DNA of 64,000 bases from Gigantopelta aegis (taxonomy: Eukaryota; Mollusca; Gastropoda; Neomphalida; Peltospiridae), in contig NC_054704.1 in NCBI RefSeq assembly GCF_016097555.1, positions 23,197,731 to 23,261,730 on the forward strand, written 5' to 3'. Every line of letters begins with the position of its first letter. Within the stretch, counting starts at the first letter, position 1. The position numbers were made by a program, and so were the translations under genes. Positions 26,801-41,800 of the stretch are shown in pieces. The notes below the pieces were generated by a model. That model was not told the DNA's origin and searched no databases. It saw only the letters and a list, made by a program, of their open reading frames with translations.

Positions 26801-29800
26801 TATAAATTTAATTATAAGATTTGATTGCAATTATTTTTTGGTTCATGCAACTATGAACCAAAAATATGATGTGGACACTTTTGTATGACCCTCTACATGT
26901 AGTCATACGGTGTACACATTGTTTTTTAGGTTCATATTTGCATGAGCCAAAACATAATTGCGGTCAATTCTTAAATAATTATGATAGAACATGCAGATTC
27001 ACCTATTGTTTTTAAGATTTGCAACTGAAGAAGAAGTTTTGTTTTGTTTAACGACACCACTGGAACACATTGATTAATTAATCATCAGAGGAAACCCACT
27101 ACATTTTTTTTAATGCAGCAAGGGATCTTTTATATGCACTTTCCCACAGACAGGAAAGCACATACCACGGCTTTTGTCCAATGGTTGGAATGAGAAAAAC
27201 CCAATCGGCTGAATGGATCCACCGAGGTCGTTCAATCCTGCGACACAAGCACCTCGAGCGAGCACTTAACCAACTGAACTAAATCCCACCCTGTGGTGAA
27301 TTTGACGAATGTCGGGGCTAGTCCTGCATAGAATGCTTTCCAGTCTTGCAATGGGTCATAGGATCCATCACCTTCAATGGACTCAATGAATTTTTTGCCA
27401 TTTCAACCAGTGTCCAGTGAGTGGTAAACAAACTACATATGGGATAGTGCATATGAAATATCAGGAAATACAATATGGCCTGATATTATTTCCGCTAAAA
27501 TAAAATAATTATGGCCTTCTGAAAATAAGAAGGCATGGGAGGGTTTGGGATAGTGTGAGAAATTAGGACCTCTGAGGTATATTTTAAAGCATTATGGAAT
27601 TATGAGCTAAATAGCAGATGTCATAATCGTACATTCATCTGTCTCTTAAATAATTACCTTCCAGGTTTAAAAAAAAATTGACTGCTTTTCACTTTTCACT
27701 ACTCTGAGCCCTGGATATCTCTTGCTGCTATTTGGAACGAAGGGAGGAAGGAAATGTTTTATTTAACGACGCACTCAACACATTTTATTTACGGTTATAT
27801 GGCGTCAGACATATGGTTAAGGACCACACAGATACTGAGGGAGGAAACCCGCTGTCGCCACTTCATGTGCTACTCTTTTTGATTAGCAGCAAGGGATCTT
27901 TTATATGCACCATCCCATAGACAGGATAGCACATACCACGGCCTTTGATGTACCAGTCGTGGTGCACTGGCTGGAGTGAGAAATAGCTCAATGGGGATCG
28001 ATCTCAAACCGACTGTGCATCAAGCGAGCGCTTTACCACTGGGCTATGTCTCGCCCTGTTTATTTGGAAGGAGTAACCTACATGTATGTTGTGATTGGAC
28101 TCTAGACCAAGTGCCAAACTATCCATAGTCACAGCCTAAAGTGCTTGAGGCCACAAACAAATACTGTAGATCCTGAAATTAACGTGTTCCTAAATCAATA
28201 AGAGTAGACTAGAATGTGACATGAAATTAATGCAAGTGGCCTCCCTTTGAAATATTACTTTCTTAATAACACACGTCTGTGTAGTTTTTCATTAAATCCG
28301 AGTTACAGGCATCTTTAATAAGATCAACTCACTTACATATATGTCTACACATCAATTTAACCTGTTTAGTCTCCAGTGTTTTTGGTTAAGTCAACTCAAA
28401 GCATATTTTTGCAGCAATCATTTACCTAACATGTATAGTTACCTAAATCTGGCTAAACATTAGCATACATGTACCATTACAACTGTATCGTTCTATGATA
28501 TGCCGACAAAATTGCAGTGAACTTGAACAATAAAAAGAAAAAACAGTCGACCTCGGGATTAGCATGCTAAGGACCCATTCATGCGAGATGGATCGTGTCG
28601 GCTTTTGCTGGATTATTGGACAATTAATCTGTCTTCCCTATGATGAATTGTGCTCCTGTTTTATAAATGTATTAGAATTTTAATCTTTGTTTTAAAAACG
28701 TGTGACACACAGCTTGCTGGATTATTGCTGGACATAACATAGAAATAAATATGTCATATTATTAATGCGATTAACCCCAACTCGCCTTTTTCCCATTAAT
28801 ATTATGACTGCATTAATTTCAGGATCTACAGTACTCCGTTTCCTTCCTCAATATAGAACCAGATAAACATAACTTGAAGCTTGATATAAAACAAAATACT
28901 CTGAGTACCACCCTGTGTATCTAATTAAGATCATTTGTTTTTTATGTTTATTTGTACAATTTTTGCTCTTTTTCATTGCTATTTTTATTAACGTGACAAA
29001 AGTATATCATAAAACAAAAGTTTTGAATTCAAATAATTTTGTATTTCAAGTACATATAATATTGGAATATTTTAACATTACAAGAACTTACCCAACAGGA
29101 ATGTTGCCAACAACAGGAACATCATAGTTTGTTTGAAAATATCCATAATGTGAAGCAAGTGTGCCAGCTATTACCTAGAGATCAGAAACAAGAAGATGAA
29201 GAAATCATCCAGCTATCTGTGAGTGAACACATTGCATGTATGTTAAACATAATGGAACATATTCAAAGAGAATAACTAGTTAATGACGTCAGATATCTGC
29301 TTTATCCTGTGAAGGTAACAATGGGAAATTTCTCATTCGGCCTAAACAGGATAAAGCAGATATCTGACATCATTAACTAGTTATTGTCTTTGTCCTGCAG
29401 ACCATAAAAATTAAAGGGAAAAGCTATTATTTCTGTTATTTCAGCCACCTTGTACGATGACCTAGAGGTCAAATGAGTGATTTTGTAATGTAGCTATGCA
29501 TATAACATCACATGAGTGATGTCAAAAGTCATATCCTGTTACTAGCAGGATATGACTTTGCTTTATCTGGCATCATATTCTGTCAATAGAAACGTTGGTT
29601 GCAGGATAAAATTATTTATTTTATATACCATATTAAGGCTGATTTGTAAACCAACAATTTCATCCCGGCCTCAGGGATTGAAAATTTACATAAACCATTT
29701 ATGGTTTACACAAAATAAACTCCGGTAACCCATTCAATGTTTACACAAAATAAACTCCGGTAACCCATTCATGGTTTACACAAAATAAACTCCGGTAACC

Positions 29801-32800
29801 CATTCATGGTTTACACAAAATAAACTCCGGTAACCCATTTATGGTTTACACAAAATAAACTCCGGTAACCCATTTCCTTTCTGAGTAACTCATTATTTCC
29901 ATGTAAATGATGTTTTAAATTTAATGTACAAATGAAAAATATACGTTAGGCAAAATTATATTTATTTATAACGAGAAATGATTGTTCTCACAATTTTTAA
30001 GGGCCTGTTCTTACAGACAGAATAGCACATACCAAAACATTTGATATACCAGTTATGAACTCTGGTTGGAGAAGATAACTCATTGTAAATGTGCCAGCTT
30101 CAATAAATATAATTTTTATAATATCAATAAGAAGAACTCTATACATGCTTTTTAAATATTAATACAAATAATCTTGCTACTGGGTATTACGAAATCAACA
30201 TAATCTAAAATACGAAGAGCAATAATCTTACTATTATGAGCTCTATAGGAACAGGAATTCTCATTTTCGACTTGAATCTCTGATTAACCTGTGTTTTCAC
30301 CAGATACATGATCAGGATACATGTTGAACATATGATCACAGTGGCTGGATTGGATTTTGAGATATTAGCAAACATATCATACCATGTCTGAAAGTAAAAA
30401 AACCCCAGATATATATATATTCAAACTAACCTGATTAAAAATTAAGTTGCAATCTCAAGAATATTTCATAATCTTTAAATATGCATTTAGAATAGATTAC
30501 GATACCTATTTAAATTTCTTCCTAAGACACAATTTTAATATGTTGGCTGTAATTACATGTATATGATTTCAATTCAATTCCACCCTGAACGTACATGTAT
30601 TTTAATATGTTGGCTGTAATTACATGTATATGATTTCAATTCAATTCCACCCTGAACGTACATGTATTTTAATATGTTGGCTGTAATTACATGTATATGA
30701 TTTCAATTCAATTCCACCCTGAACGTACATGTATTTTAATATGTTGGCTGTAATTACATGTATATGATTTCAATTCAATTCCACCCTGAACGTACATGTA
30801 TTTTAATATGTTGGCTGTAATTACATGTATATGATTTCAATTCAATTCCACCCTGAACGTACATGTATTTTAATATGTTGGCTGTAATTACATGTATATG
30901 ATTTCAATTCAATTCCACCCTGAACGTACATGTATTTTAATATGTTGGCTGTAATTACATGTATATGATTTCAATTCAATTCCACCCTGAACGTACATGT
31001 ATTTTAATATGTTGGCTGTAATTACATGTATATGATTTCAATTCAATTCCACCCTGAACGTACATGTATTTTAATATGTTGGCTGTAATTACATGTATAT
31101 GATTTCAATTCCACCCTGAACGTACATGTATTTTAATATGTTGGCTGTAATTACATGTATATGATTTCAATTCAATTCCACCCTGAACGTACATGTATTT
31201 TAATATGTTGGCTGTAATTACATGTATATGATTTCAATTCAATTCCACCCTGAACGTACATGTATTTTAATATGTTGGCTGTAATTACATGTATATGATT
31301 TCAATTCAATTCCACCCTGAACGTACATGTATTTTAATATGTTGGCTGTAATTACATGTATATGATTTCAATTCCACCCTGAACGTACATGTATTTTAAT
31401 ATGTTGGCTGTAATTACATGTATATGATTTCAATTCAATTCCACCCTGAACGTACATGTATTTTAATATGTTGGCTGTAATTACATGTATATGATTTCAA
31501 TTCAATTCCACCCTGAACGTACATGTATTTTAATATGTTGGCTGTAATTACATGTATATGATTTCAATTCAATTCCACCCTGAACGTACATGTATTTTAA
31601 TATGTTGGCTGTAATTACATGTATATGATTTCAATTCAATTCCACCCTGAACGTACATGTATTTTAATATGTTGGCTGTAATTACATGTATATGATTTCA
31701 ATTCAATTCCACCCTGAACGTACATGTATTTTAATATGTTGGCTGTAATTACATGTATATGATTTCAATTCAATTCCACCCTGAACGTACATGTATTTTA
31801 ATATGTTGGCTGTAATTACATGTATATGATTTCAATTCAATTCCACCCTGAACGTACATGTATTTTAATATGTTGGCTGTAATTACATGTATATGATTTC
31901 AATTCCACCCTGAACGTACATGTATTTTAATATGTTGGCTGTAATTACATGTATATGATTTCAATTCAATTCCACCCTGAACGTACATGTATTTTAATAT
32001 GTTGGCTGTAATTACATGTATATGATTTCAATTCAATTCCACCCTGAACGTACATGTATTTTAATATGTTGGCTGTAATTACATGTATATGATTTCAATT
32101 CAATTCCACCCTGAACGTACATGTATTTTAATATGTTGGCTGTAATTACATGTATATGATTTCAATTCAATTCCACCCTGAACGTACATGTATTTTAATA
32201 TGTTGGCTGTAATTACATGTATATGATTTCAATTCAATTCCACCCTGAACGTACATGTATTTTAATATGTTGGCTGTAATTACATGTATATGATTTCAAT
32301 TCAATTCCACCCTGAACGTACATGTATTTTAATATGTTGGCTGTAATTACATGTATATGATTTCAATTCAATTCCACCCTGAACGTACATGTATTTTAAT
32401 ATGTTGGCTGTAATTACATGTATATGATTTCAATTCCACCCTGAACGTACATGTATTTTAATATGTTGGCTGTAATTACATGTATATGATTTCAATTCAA
32501 TTCCACCCTGAACGTACATGTATTTTAATATGTTGGCTGTAATTACATGTATATGATTTCAATTCAATTCCACCCTGAACGTACATGTATTTTAATATGT
32601 TGGCTGTAATTACATGTATATGATTTCAATTCAATTCCACCCTGAACGTACATGTATTTTAATATGTTGGCTGTAATTACATGTATATGATTTCAATTCA
32701 ATTCCACCCTGAACGTACATGTATTTTAATATGTTGGCTGTAATTACATGTATATGATTTCAATTCAATTCCACCCTGAACGTACATGTATTTTAATATG

Positions 32801-35800
32801 TTGGCTGTAATTACATGTATATGATTTCAATTCAATTCCACCCTGAACGTACATGTATTTTAATATGTTGGCTGTAATTACATGTATATGATTTCAATTC
32901 AATTCCACCCTGAACGTACATGTATTTTAATATGTTGGCTGTAATTACATGTATATGATTTCAATTCAATTCCACCCTGAACGTACATGTATTTTAATAT
33001 GTTGGCTGTAATTACATGTATATGATTTCAATTCAATTCCACCCTGAACGTACATGTATTTTAATATGTTGGCTGTAATTACATGTATATGATTTCAATT
33101 CAATTCCACCCTGAACGTACATGTATTTTAATATGTTGGCTGTAATTACATGTATATGATTTCAATTCAATTCCACCCTGAACGTACATGTATTTTAATA
33201 TGTTGGCTGTAATTACATGTATATGATTTCAATTCAATTCCACCCTGAACGTACATGTATTTTTATTTTAACAAAATGTTGACTTTTATTTGAAATTTTA
33301 AATGCTCACCTGTGATATTTATACATGTATATATGAAATTTTAATATACTGTGATATTTATAATTTACAGTTTTGATTCAACATTGGAATTTTTATATAA
33401 GAATTGTTCGTCATTTTTTGCAAATCTATTGATGTATAACAGTCACAAATTGTATAAATTCGCAAAATATGTCCTTTTCTAATGATGTCTCAGCTGGCAT
33501 AATGACGTGATTTTCTGAGGTTTATCGAAGGATAACATTCAGTTTTTCTTTAACGACATCCAATCAGAATTGAGGAAATCGTATAAAAGTGGAAAGTTTG
33601 TAATTATATTGATGTTGATCATCAATTCATGCTTTTACTAATGTTACACGCAATATCTGATATATTTTTGTGTCTTTAAAAATTCGTATAGTAGTTATTA
33701 ACATAAAAATACAGATAGTTATTATGATGTTATCCATCTTACTGTCATCCAAACACTGGTATTACAGTCTTACCAAGACAATCTTGCCGATTCCAGTATG
33801 TCGTGGCAGCTTAAGACCGAAGACGTTCTTCAGCTGACTGCTGATTACATGGATGGACACCCCAACAGTGAACGATGTGATCAGGGCATTCGACATGTAC
33901 GTAATGACAAAACCAAACCCACACTTGCCCATGATCATCTGTGAAAGAAACCAGGGTATGTGGCATCACTGGTGAGGACACAACACAATCATATATTTAT
34001 CAAAGATCCCTTATTATTCAAACCCACACTTGCCCACAATCATCTGTGAAGTAAACAAAGATGGTGAGGGCGCATAACAATAATTAATTTATCAAACAAC
34101 CCTTATTATGCATTCAAAATTAGGTAAAACATCAGTATATCCAAAATAATTCATACAAAAAAGAGATCAGAGGAACATCAGTGCAAACACTCAACAATAA
34201 TATAGTAGGAAAAATATAATTTGTATGTCAAGCTCAGATTGGAAATTATTTTAAGTCCTAAGACAATTTCTGGTCCACTGAAGGGAATTATGGGTAGTGA
34301 TGCAACAGATACAAACAAGCATTCTGAGAGTACTGCTAATAATAACAATAAATTAATACGTGTTCCCTACTGGGCCCCACAGATGTCCCAAGTTCAAGGC
34401 CCATAACTGTCAAACAGTGATACATTCCATTTGTGACAGAGTTATGGGCCTTTAATAAAGGAAGAAAGGAAATGTTTTATTTAACAACGCTCTCAACACA
34501 TTTTATTTACGGTTATATGGCATTGGACGCCCTTTAATAAATTTCATAATGTTAAAAACTCTATCTATTGATTGTTGATGCTTTATTATATAATACGAAC
34601 CGTGATAAGACCGGCTACAAGAGTGACTGCCCCTGCTAATTCAACTCGCTTAGCAACCGCTTCGGCTGTCATTTCTGGAGATGTGTCTTCAGACAGAACA
34701 CCAGAAACAGTGGTGAGGTTGCCAATGATATTGTACTCACTCCCTGTTGATGCCGACATCAGGACAGCCGTTGGTACGGCGGTTGTCATGGTAACAACAG
34801 ACACATTCTGACTGAGTATCATCGTCTCCTTCACATTCTCATCATACTTATCGAGAATACTTGCCATCATCAAACTAAGAACAGCTATGCATCCTGGGCA
34901 AAATATATACATAAAACCCAGTATTAACAGTTTCGCCACTTCAATCACATACAAATAATTGCATCTTTTACCTATATAATAGTAAATGCTGTTTTAAACA
35001 TAATTAAAAACATTACTGGTCAACAAGTAACATCTTCAATTTTCACTACTTTGCCTTGTACTTCATTAAGTAGATAACCATATATATATATGGAAGTTTT
35101 AGATTTGTGCATGTCATTGTCTATTTGATGCCTGTAAATGTCATTTCTGACTGACTGCATTAGGTCGAGGTCAGACATAAAACATCTGAAGACATCAAAT
35201 AAACAATGACACCTACAACTCTAAAGACTCCATATGCTTATGTCCATTGTAAACTGAAATGTTTTCCCAGAGAAAACTGAATGACTCATATTTCTTTTTT
35301 AAAAAAACTACCTGGTAACAATCTAACTATGGACCACTGAACAGTTAACTTTTCATTTCCTAATTTTTAATGTCACTTTCATTTCATTTCCACTTATTTT
35401 TGTGCTTATATCCAATTACGGTTCAAGCATGCTGTCCTGGGCACACACATCTCAGCTATCTGGGCTGTCTGTCCACGACAGTGGGTTAGTTGTTAATTGT
35501 TAGTGGTTAATGAGAGAGAAGAGGGTGTTGTGACCCATTGAGTCATTAAAACTCGCTCTGGGTGGGAGCTGGTACCGGGATGTGAACCCCATACCTACCA
35601 GCCTTATGTCCAGTGGCTTAACCACAACACCACCAAGGCCCGTTAATTTTTAATGTCACTTTCTAATGTAATTATCCAATCACATTACAGAACACATCCA
35701 CTATCAGTTGACAATTTGAAACAAGCATATTAAGAGTATGGCTAAATGCAATACATGTCCACTACCATGCAGGCCCAATACATTTTTGTATCTCCTAAGT

Positions 35801-38800
35801 TCAAAGGCCATAACTCTTAAAAAAACGTAAATCAACATTAAATTCAAACTTGATCAGTCACAGTGTACAAAGCTGTATACAAAATATCAGCTCAATATGT
35901 TGACAGACAGAAGGATGGTGACAGACAGGATGGTGACAGACAGAAGGATAGTGACAGATAGAAGGATGGTGACAGACAGAACGTGACCGACAGAAGGATG
36001 GTGACCGACAGGATGGTGACCAACAGAACGATGGTGACCGACAGAAGGATGGTGACCGACAGAAGGATGGTGATCAAAGCTATAGTCCCCTCCAGTTAAA
36101 TAAAATCACTGTGAGGTTCCTGCAAGAACAAGGTTTTTGCTATGCAATATGCCCATTATAACGGCTTCAGTATATGTACATGTAGTTTCAAATAAATAAA
36201 ACCGAAACCAAACATACTCACCCAGTGAAGACTGTCTTGATGTGCCAAAAAAGAAGTATGTGAGTGGTGCGAATAAGGAGATGTATAGCCCGACAATCGG
36301 AGGAAGAGTGGACAGGGCTCCAAATGCCATTCCTGAAACATATGATAATTTTTAACATAATACACAAGACCATTTTTAGTTTCTGATCATACAGACCACT
36401 TTCTTTGTATCTACCTGATGCTGCATATCGCAAGAATTTTTTCGCACTCGGGACCATGCAGTTGACTACTGTACACATACAATTCAAAAATACAATGCTA
36501 ATGGAAGCCGCCATCTTTGTCACAATATAAAAGTGGCTATATATAGTGGCCGTATATATAGCATCGGCTATTGAGGGATGACTATTCATACGGTGGTCAT
36601 ATTATGAGGGGGGAGAGACAGTATAAGGCCACTACTCCCCGTCTAAACTTTCCCATGCTAATCATAATTAAGTAATAATCTAGTCATGTATATACTACTC
36701 CAACTTTTTCTTGGGATATATTGAAAAACATGTTAAGTAAAGCAACTGCATTTATTTTGTTTGATCCAGTTAGTGCACCACGACTGGTAAATCAATGGTC
36801 ATGGTATGTGTTATCCTGTCTGTGGGATGGTGCATATAAAATATCCCTTGCTACTGATGGAAAAATGTAGTGTGTTTCCTCTCTAAGACTAAATGTCAAA
36901 ATTACCAAATGTTTGACGTCCAAAAGCCGATGTGCTCTAGTGGCATCGTTAAACAAAACAAACTTTACTGTGTTTGATGGATGACATATCTAACTAGTCA
37001 TGGGTTACTATGCCGATGTATGGAATATCCAAACCACACAGACTCACTGATAACATGTTACACAGATTTAACACGTGTACAATTTGTTTATCATGACATA
37101 AATGTCAGTATTGCCCTAGAGAGTTATGCAGTTTTCAAAACTCAAATATTAGTGAAAATCAAACAAATATGCATAACATTAGCAGTGCCATATCTAATTT
37201 GTTTTACTTTACAATATATTGATTAAAACATTTTCCTTCCTCTTTAAATTTATGTGAACCACTGGTTTTAGCTAACTAACATTTGGACAGCCACATTACT
37301 AGCCCCGGATACTTAGCACATGTGTCCATTTCGTATATATTTAGTTAAAGAAGAAACAGGCTCAGGTCATGTAACTTTAGCATAGTTCAGTATCACAAAA
37401 TTAATTCAAATTGTGTAGAGAGAATGATTTTTGGATAAAATATACTATTATCAGACCTTGTCTTTTAAGGTGCGAGAGTGTGATCGTGCTCGTACAGCGC
37501 ACATAATTTCAATCTGGCGAGTGTGAAAAATAACACATGTTACACTTAACAAACAGCGCGTGTAAAATAATTTTGTATATTGATTGCCACTATTTACCTT
37601 ATGTAACTGATAGAAAGACCCATTTTATAATAAAAAATAAAAAAATGTGATGACAACGGTAGCATCCATGCAAGCTTTTGATATATGACTGGTACTTATC
37701 TTTGCTATACAAATCAGAACACACTTGTTTAATAGACATCTTCGAAGATGTACCAATCCGATCAAAACTCCTTTGCCTATTTAATTTATTATCACGTCTG
37801 ATAGGGCCAACTTATTTATACTGTTTATATAGTTACGAAAAAAAATTGGAATTGAATTAAATAGTAGCTTCTGAGCCTACATAAATGAACTCATTACGGA
37901 AATCAGCGACGTCGGTAAAATTGTCTTGATTAGTTCACAATTGTTAGCCTACAAAACTTACGCAAGGTCCCGAATATGGCAAGCATGTAACTTTCTACTT
38001 TCTTTAAAAAAGAAATGAAATTGAGACAAAGACAATTCAAAAGTTGACAGAATAATAAAAAGAAAGGAAAGAAATGATAATTGGTATGTAGGAATAGCCT
38101 CAGGTCTTGTTTACAAAAAAAAAGTTACTTTTTACGTCTATTATTATTATTATTATTATTATTTCTTCTTTAAAAAAATTCAAATAAAACTTCATTTAAA
38201 TATCTGTATTTCAGCCAGAAGTTAATGCATGTATATCTGTTATTTATATAATGTATACATGTACATAATATAGTAACGACTATTTAATTTTTTTTTCAAT
38301 ACGTTTGTTAGAAAGTCACAGACCACTGTGACTGGAACATGATTTGATGAGCAGTAGTCTGTGACATATTGACCAATCAGAGCTATCACGGTCTTGGAAC
38401 TTGACAACTTGTTTCACATTTATGATGATGTCTAAAATTATGGGGTTTTTTTTTTTTAGATTATCTTTATTATGAAATCCCACATTTGGAACAAAAATCC
38501 TTTGTAACGACAGATTTTGTCTGAGTTTGTATATTTTTTAACAACAATATTAGAACCGTTCTAGATCAATAACATAACACTGACTTGATACAGATGTCAC
38601 AGCTGGTCGTAACTGGTAGTGGTAGGTCAAATGACATGTAACAAAATGTTGAGGAAGGGAGACTGGTTGCGTAATTGTTGAATTAAAAATGCCACTTGAA
38701 TGTCAATGCCTCAACCAACACTATTAATTGAACTAATTGTAGGCCTATGTTTAACGAGTTATTAAAAAAATAAAATAATATGAGGGATCTAATTCAGTCG

Positions 38801-41800
38801 ATAGTGCACACATAAGATGCTTCCAATCCCAACTATCCTAATCATGTTCGTTGCATATAATAATGAAATTCAAGACAAGTTTATTCCTGCACATGTTTAG
38901 CTGAATGTTCATCAAACCATCTAACACTGAAAAGGTATGTATAATTGTGTGCATCAAATTATTTGAATAGTACATATTGTAATTAAAAAATCCAATTGTC
39001 TGCATTAGTGCATGCTATAATTATATTTTTTAACACTGCTCCTGAAATTATTTTAATAACTCCATTCCTGAAAGGGAATAGAAGACAGACTACACTAATG
39101 AACCAAACAACATAAAATTAGAAGAACACATTATTGGTTTATTGGTTCCTTTTTGCAACATGTCTCTGCATTGACATGTACCAATTACTTCATAAATTAA
39201 TAATGCTTGGTTTTCACTTACTGTAGCATTTTGATGAGTGCAATTTTTCACTAGCATAAGCATTTTGAGGTGTGCGATTTTTCACTCGCCATGGTTTTTC
39301 AAAAGCCAAGGATTGATATACATGTATTTTGGCTGCTGAAGTAAACTCTACTTGGCAGCTGTTCCCTGTTTACATACTGATTTCTATCATTTGGGAATAG
39401 AGTTGTCTGAATGTCTTTGGGCTCTCAGTTGCACCAAAGACAAGGTAATGAATGTGGTGCCCAAAATACATAAACACAAAATATTTGTGCCAAAATTAAG
39501 TACAAGCAAGGTGACCTCTTAAACATTTCACATTGAAACCAGTGAAATATTCAGCTGTAACTATGTAAAAATACATGTATCTTGAAATGCATTACTAAAT
39601 CCACACCCCTGCGCGTGCTGTAGCCTCACCGTGGTGCAGGGGTGTAACATTCTATTTGAGAATGGCCAATACAGCACAAATTGAAACTTTGAGTAAAAGT
39701 CAGTATCTATCTGTGATATTTGTATTTTTGCACAGTTCTTTACACTATTTTTAGTTAAATCTTATTTGTTGTCATTACCATAGTTTGACACCCAATAGCT
39801 GATGTGTTGTTCGTGCTGGGGTGTCATTAAACATTCATTCATTCATTCATTCATTCTAAATCCACAACGCTTTTCAGCAGCTATTAATAACTTAACTGCA
39901 TTAAAAAGACCTTGCTGTGCTAAGTCAGACACAAAATATGTTGTGCTCAAATTATAAGGCTCCAAAGCCTTATCTGATCAGCTTGAATACAAAATCTCAA
40001 TGACTCAGCGGTATACATTCACACAATGCCAGCATTTATACCAAGTATAGCACTATTTATGTAATGTCATAGTACGTACTACATTCCAGAACTGTCCGAC
40101 CAAAAACACTATGAGAAGATGGACTTTAAAATTTTCAATAGTAGATTTCTATATAAATCTCTTAAAGTTAAAACTCAAGGAGTAGATAGACTTTGAACAC
40201 TTTCAATGTTAATTTTTTTTACAATTTAATTATTTAGTTTTATTTAAACTACAAAACATCCGATTATTAGTTTGTGAAAACTGCCCCCAGAGAATCATAG
40301 TACCAAGTTTCAGTACTATCCCATCAAAACTCTAGGAGAAGATAGATGTAGACTTTCAAATTTCAATTTATATTTATAAAATTTTATTAAAAAATTGAAA
40401 TTTTTTTAATTTCCCAAATATCTCTCTATTAGTTTGTGGAAAGTGCCCCAGAGGGCCGTTGTTCCAAGTTTCAGAACAATCCAATCGGTACTATAAGGAG
40501 ATACATAGACTGCAAAGTACAAGTTGATGGATTGACAGACAGCAGACAAATCAGTACATGTATTAGGAAAGCTCCACTGATGAATGTTATAGCAGAGGTA
40601 AAATTTCTATTAAAAACTTTTCAGTTTAAAACTCCAGGTGAAAGTAGACGTTGAAAATGTTCAATGTTAAATTTTTAGTTAAATTTTTTAAAATTCCAAA
40701 ATATCTCTCACTTACATTGTATTATCATAGAATCATATTACCACGTTTCAGAACTAATGGATCAAAATTCTAGGAGAAGACAGACTTTTAAGTGTTCAAT
40801 GTTAAATGTCTATTTTAAAATTTTAATACAATAAAAATTCTAAATATCTCTCCAATAGTTGGTGAAGACTCTGAGAATATTTATAAATACATAGTTTCAG
40901 AACTATCCAATTAAATCTATAGGAGAAATCAGACTTTTAAATGTTCAATGTTAATTTTCTATTTAAAATGTTTAAAATATTTTATAAACATTATTTTAAA
41001 AGTATTTGTTTTATAAAAAAAAAAAATAATAATTCACAAATTCAAAATTTCCAAAGGATCTCTCTATTAGTTTATTAAGACTGTCCCAAAGAATCACAGT
41101 ACCAAGTTTTAGAACTATCTGATAAAAAATAGTTTGTTGAGGGTCATTGTATCAAAACTGTAGGAGAAGATACATGTAGACTTCACAGATGGATGGGATG
41201 GACTCCTGACAAATCTATATTAGAGAAGTTTTGTTTTGTTTAACGACACCACTAGAGTACAATTGGATGTCAAAAATTTGGTAATTTCGACATATAGTCT
41301 TAGAGAGGAAACCCGATAAAAAAAATTTATTAATAGCAAGGGATCTTTGATATGCACCATCCCATAGACAGGATAGCACATACCACGGCCTTTGATATAC
41401 CAGTTGTGGTGCACTGGATGGAGTGAGAAATAGCCCAATGGGCCCAGCAACGGGGATCGATCCCAGACCGACCATGCATCAAGTGAGTGCTTCACCACTG
41501 GGCTACGCCCTACCCCAGAGAAGTTTCACTGACCAATGTCAAAGTGGAGCTAAAAACAATACATCATAAGGTAGCACCAATTTACTGTGAAGACTGTGAA
41601 AATGAAGAGATGATGTTAACTGTAGCAGATGAAGACATGCACCCACCTTGAGGGATCATCATGATTCCAACTGTCAGACCAGAAATAAGATCGTTCGGAA
41701 GATCCTCAGTTATCTTGTACGATTTTAACGTCTGTATGAACGGAAACAATTTCAAAAGACTTTTCTTTAGACTCTCAAGACTGCAGCATTTTCTCGTACA

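Noticed and set aside
27744-28055. Possible tRNA gene (A and B boxes)
   Set aside because: The boxes belong to a SINE head; no cloverleaf with acceptor stem could be drawn.
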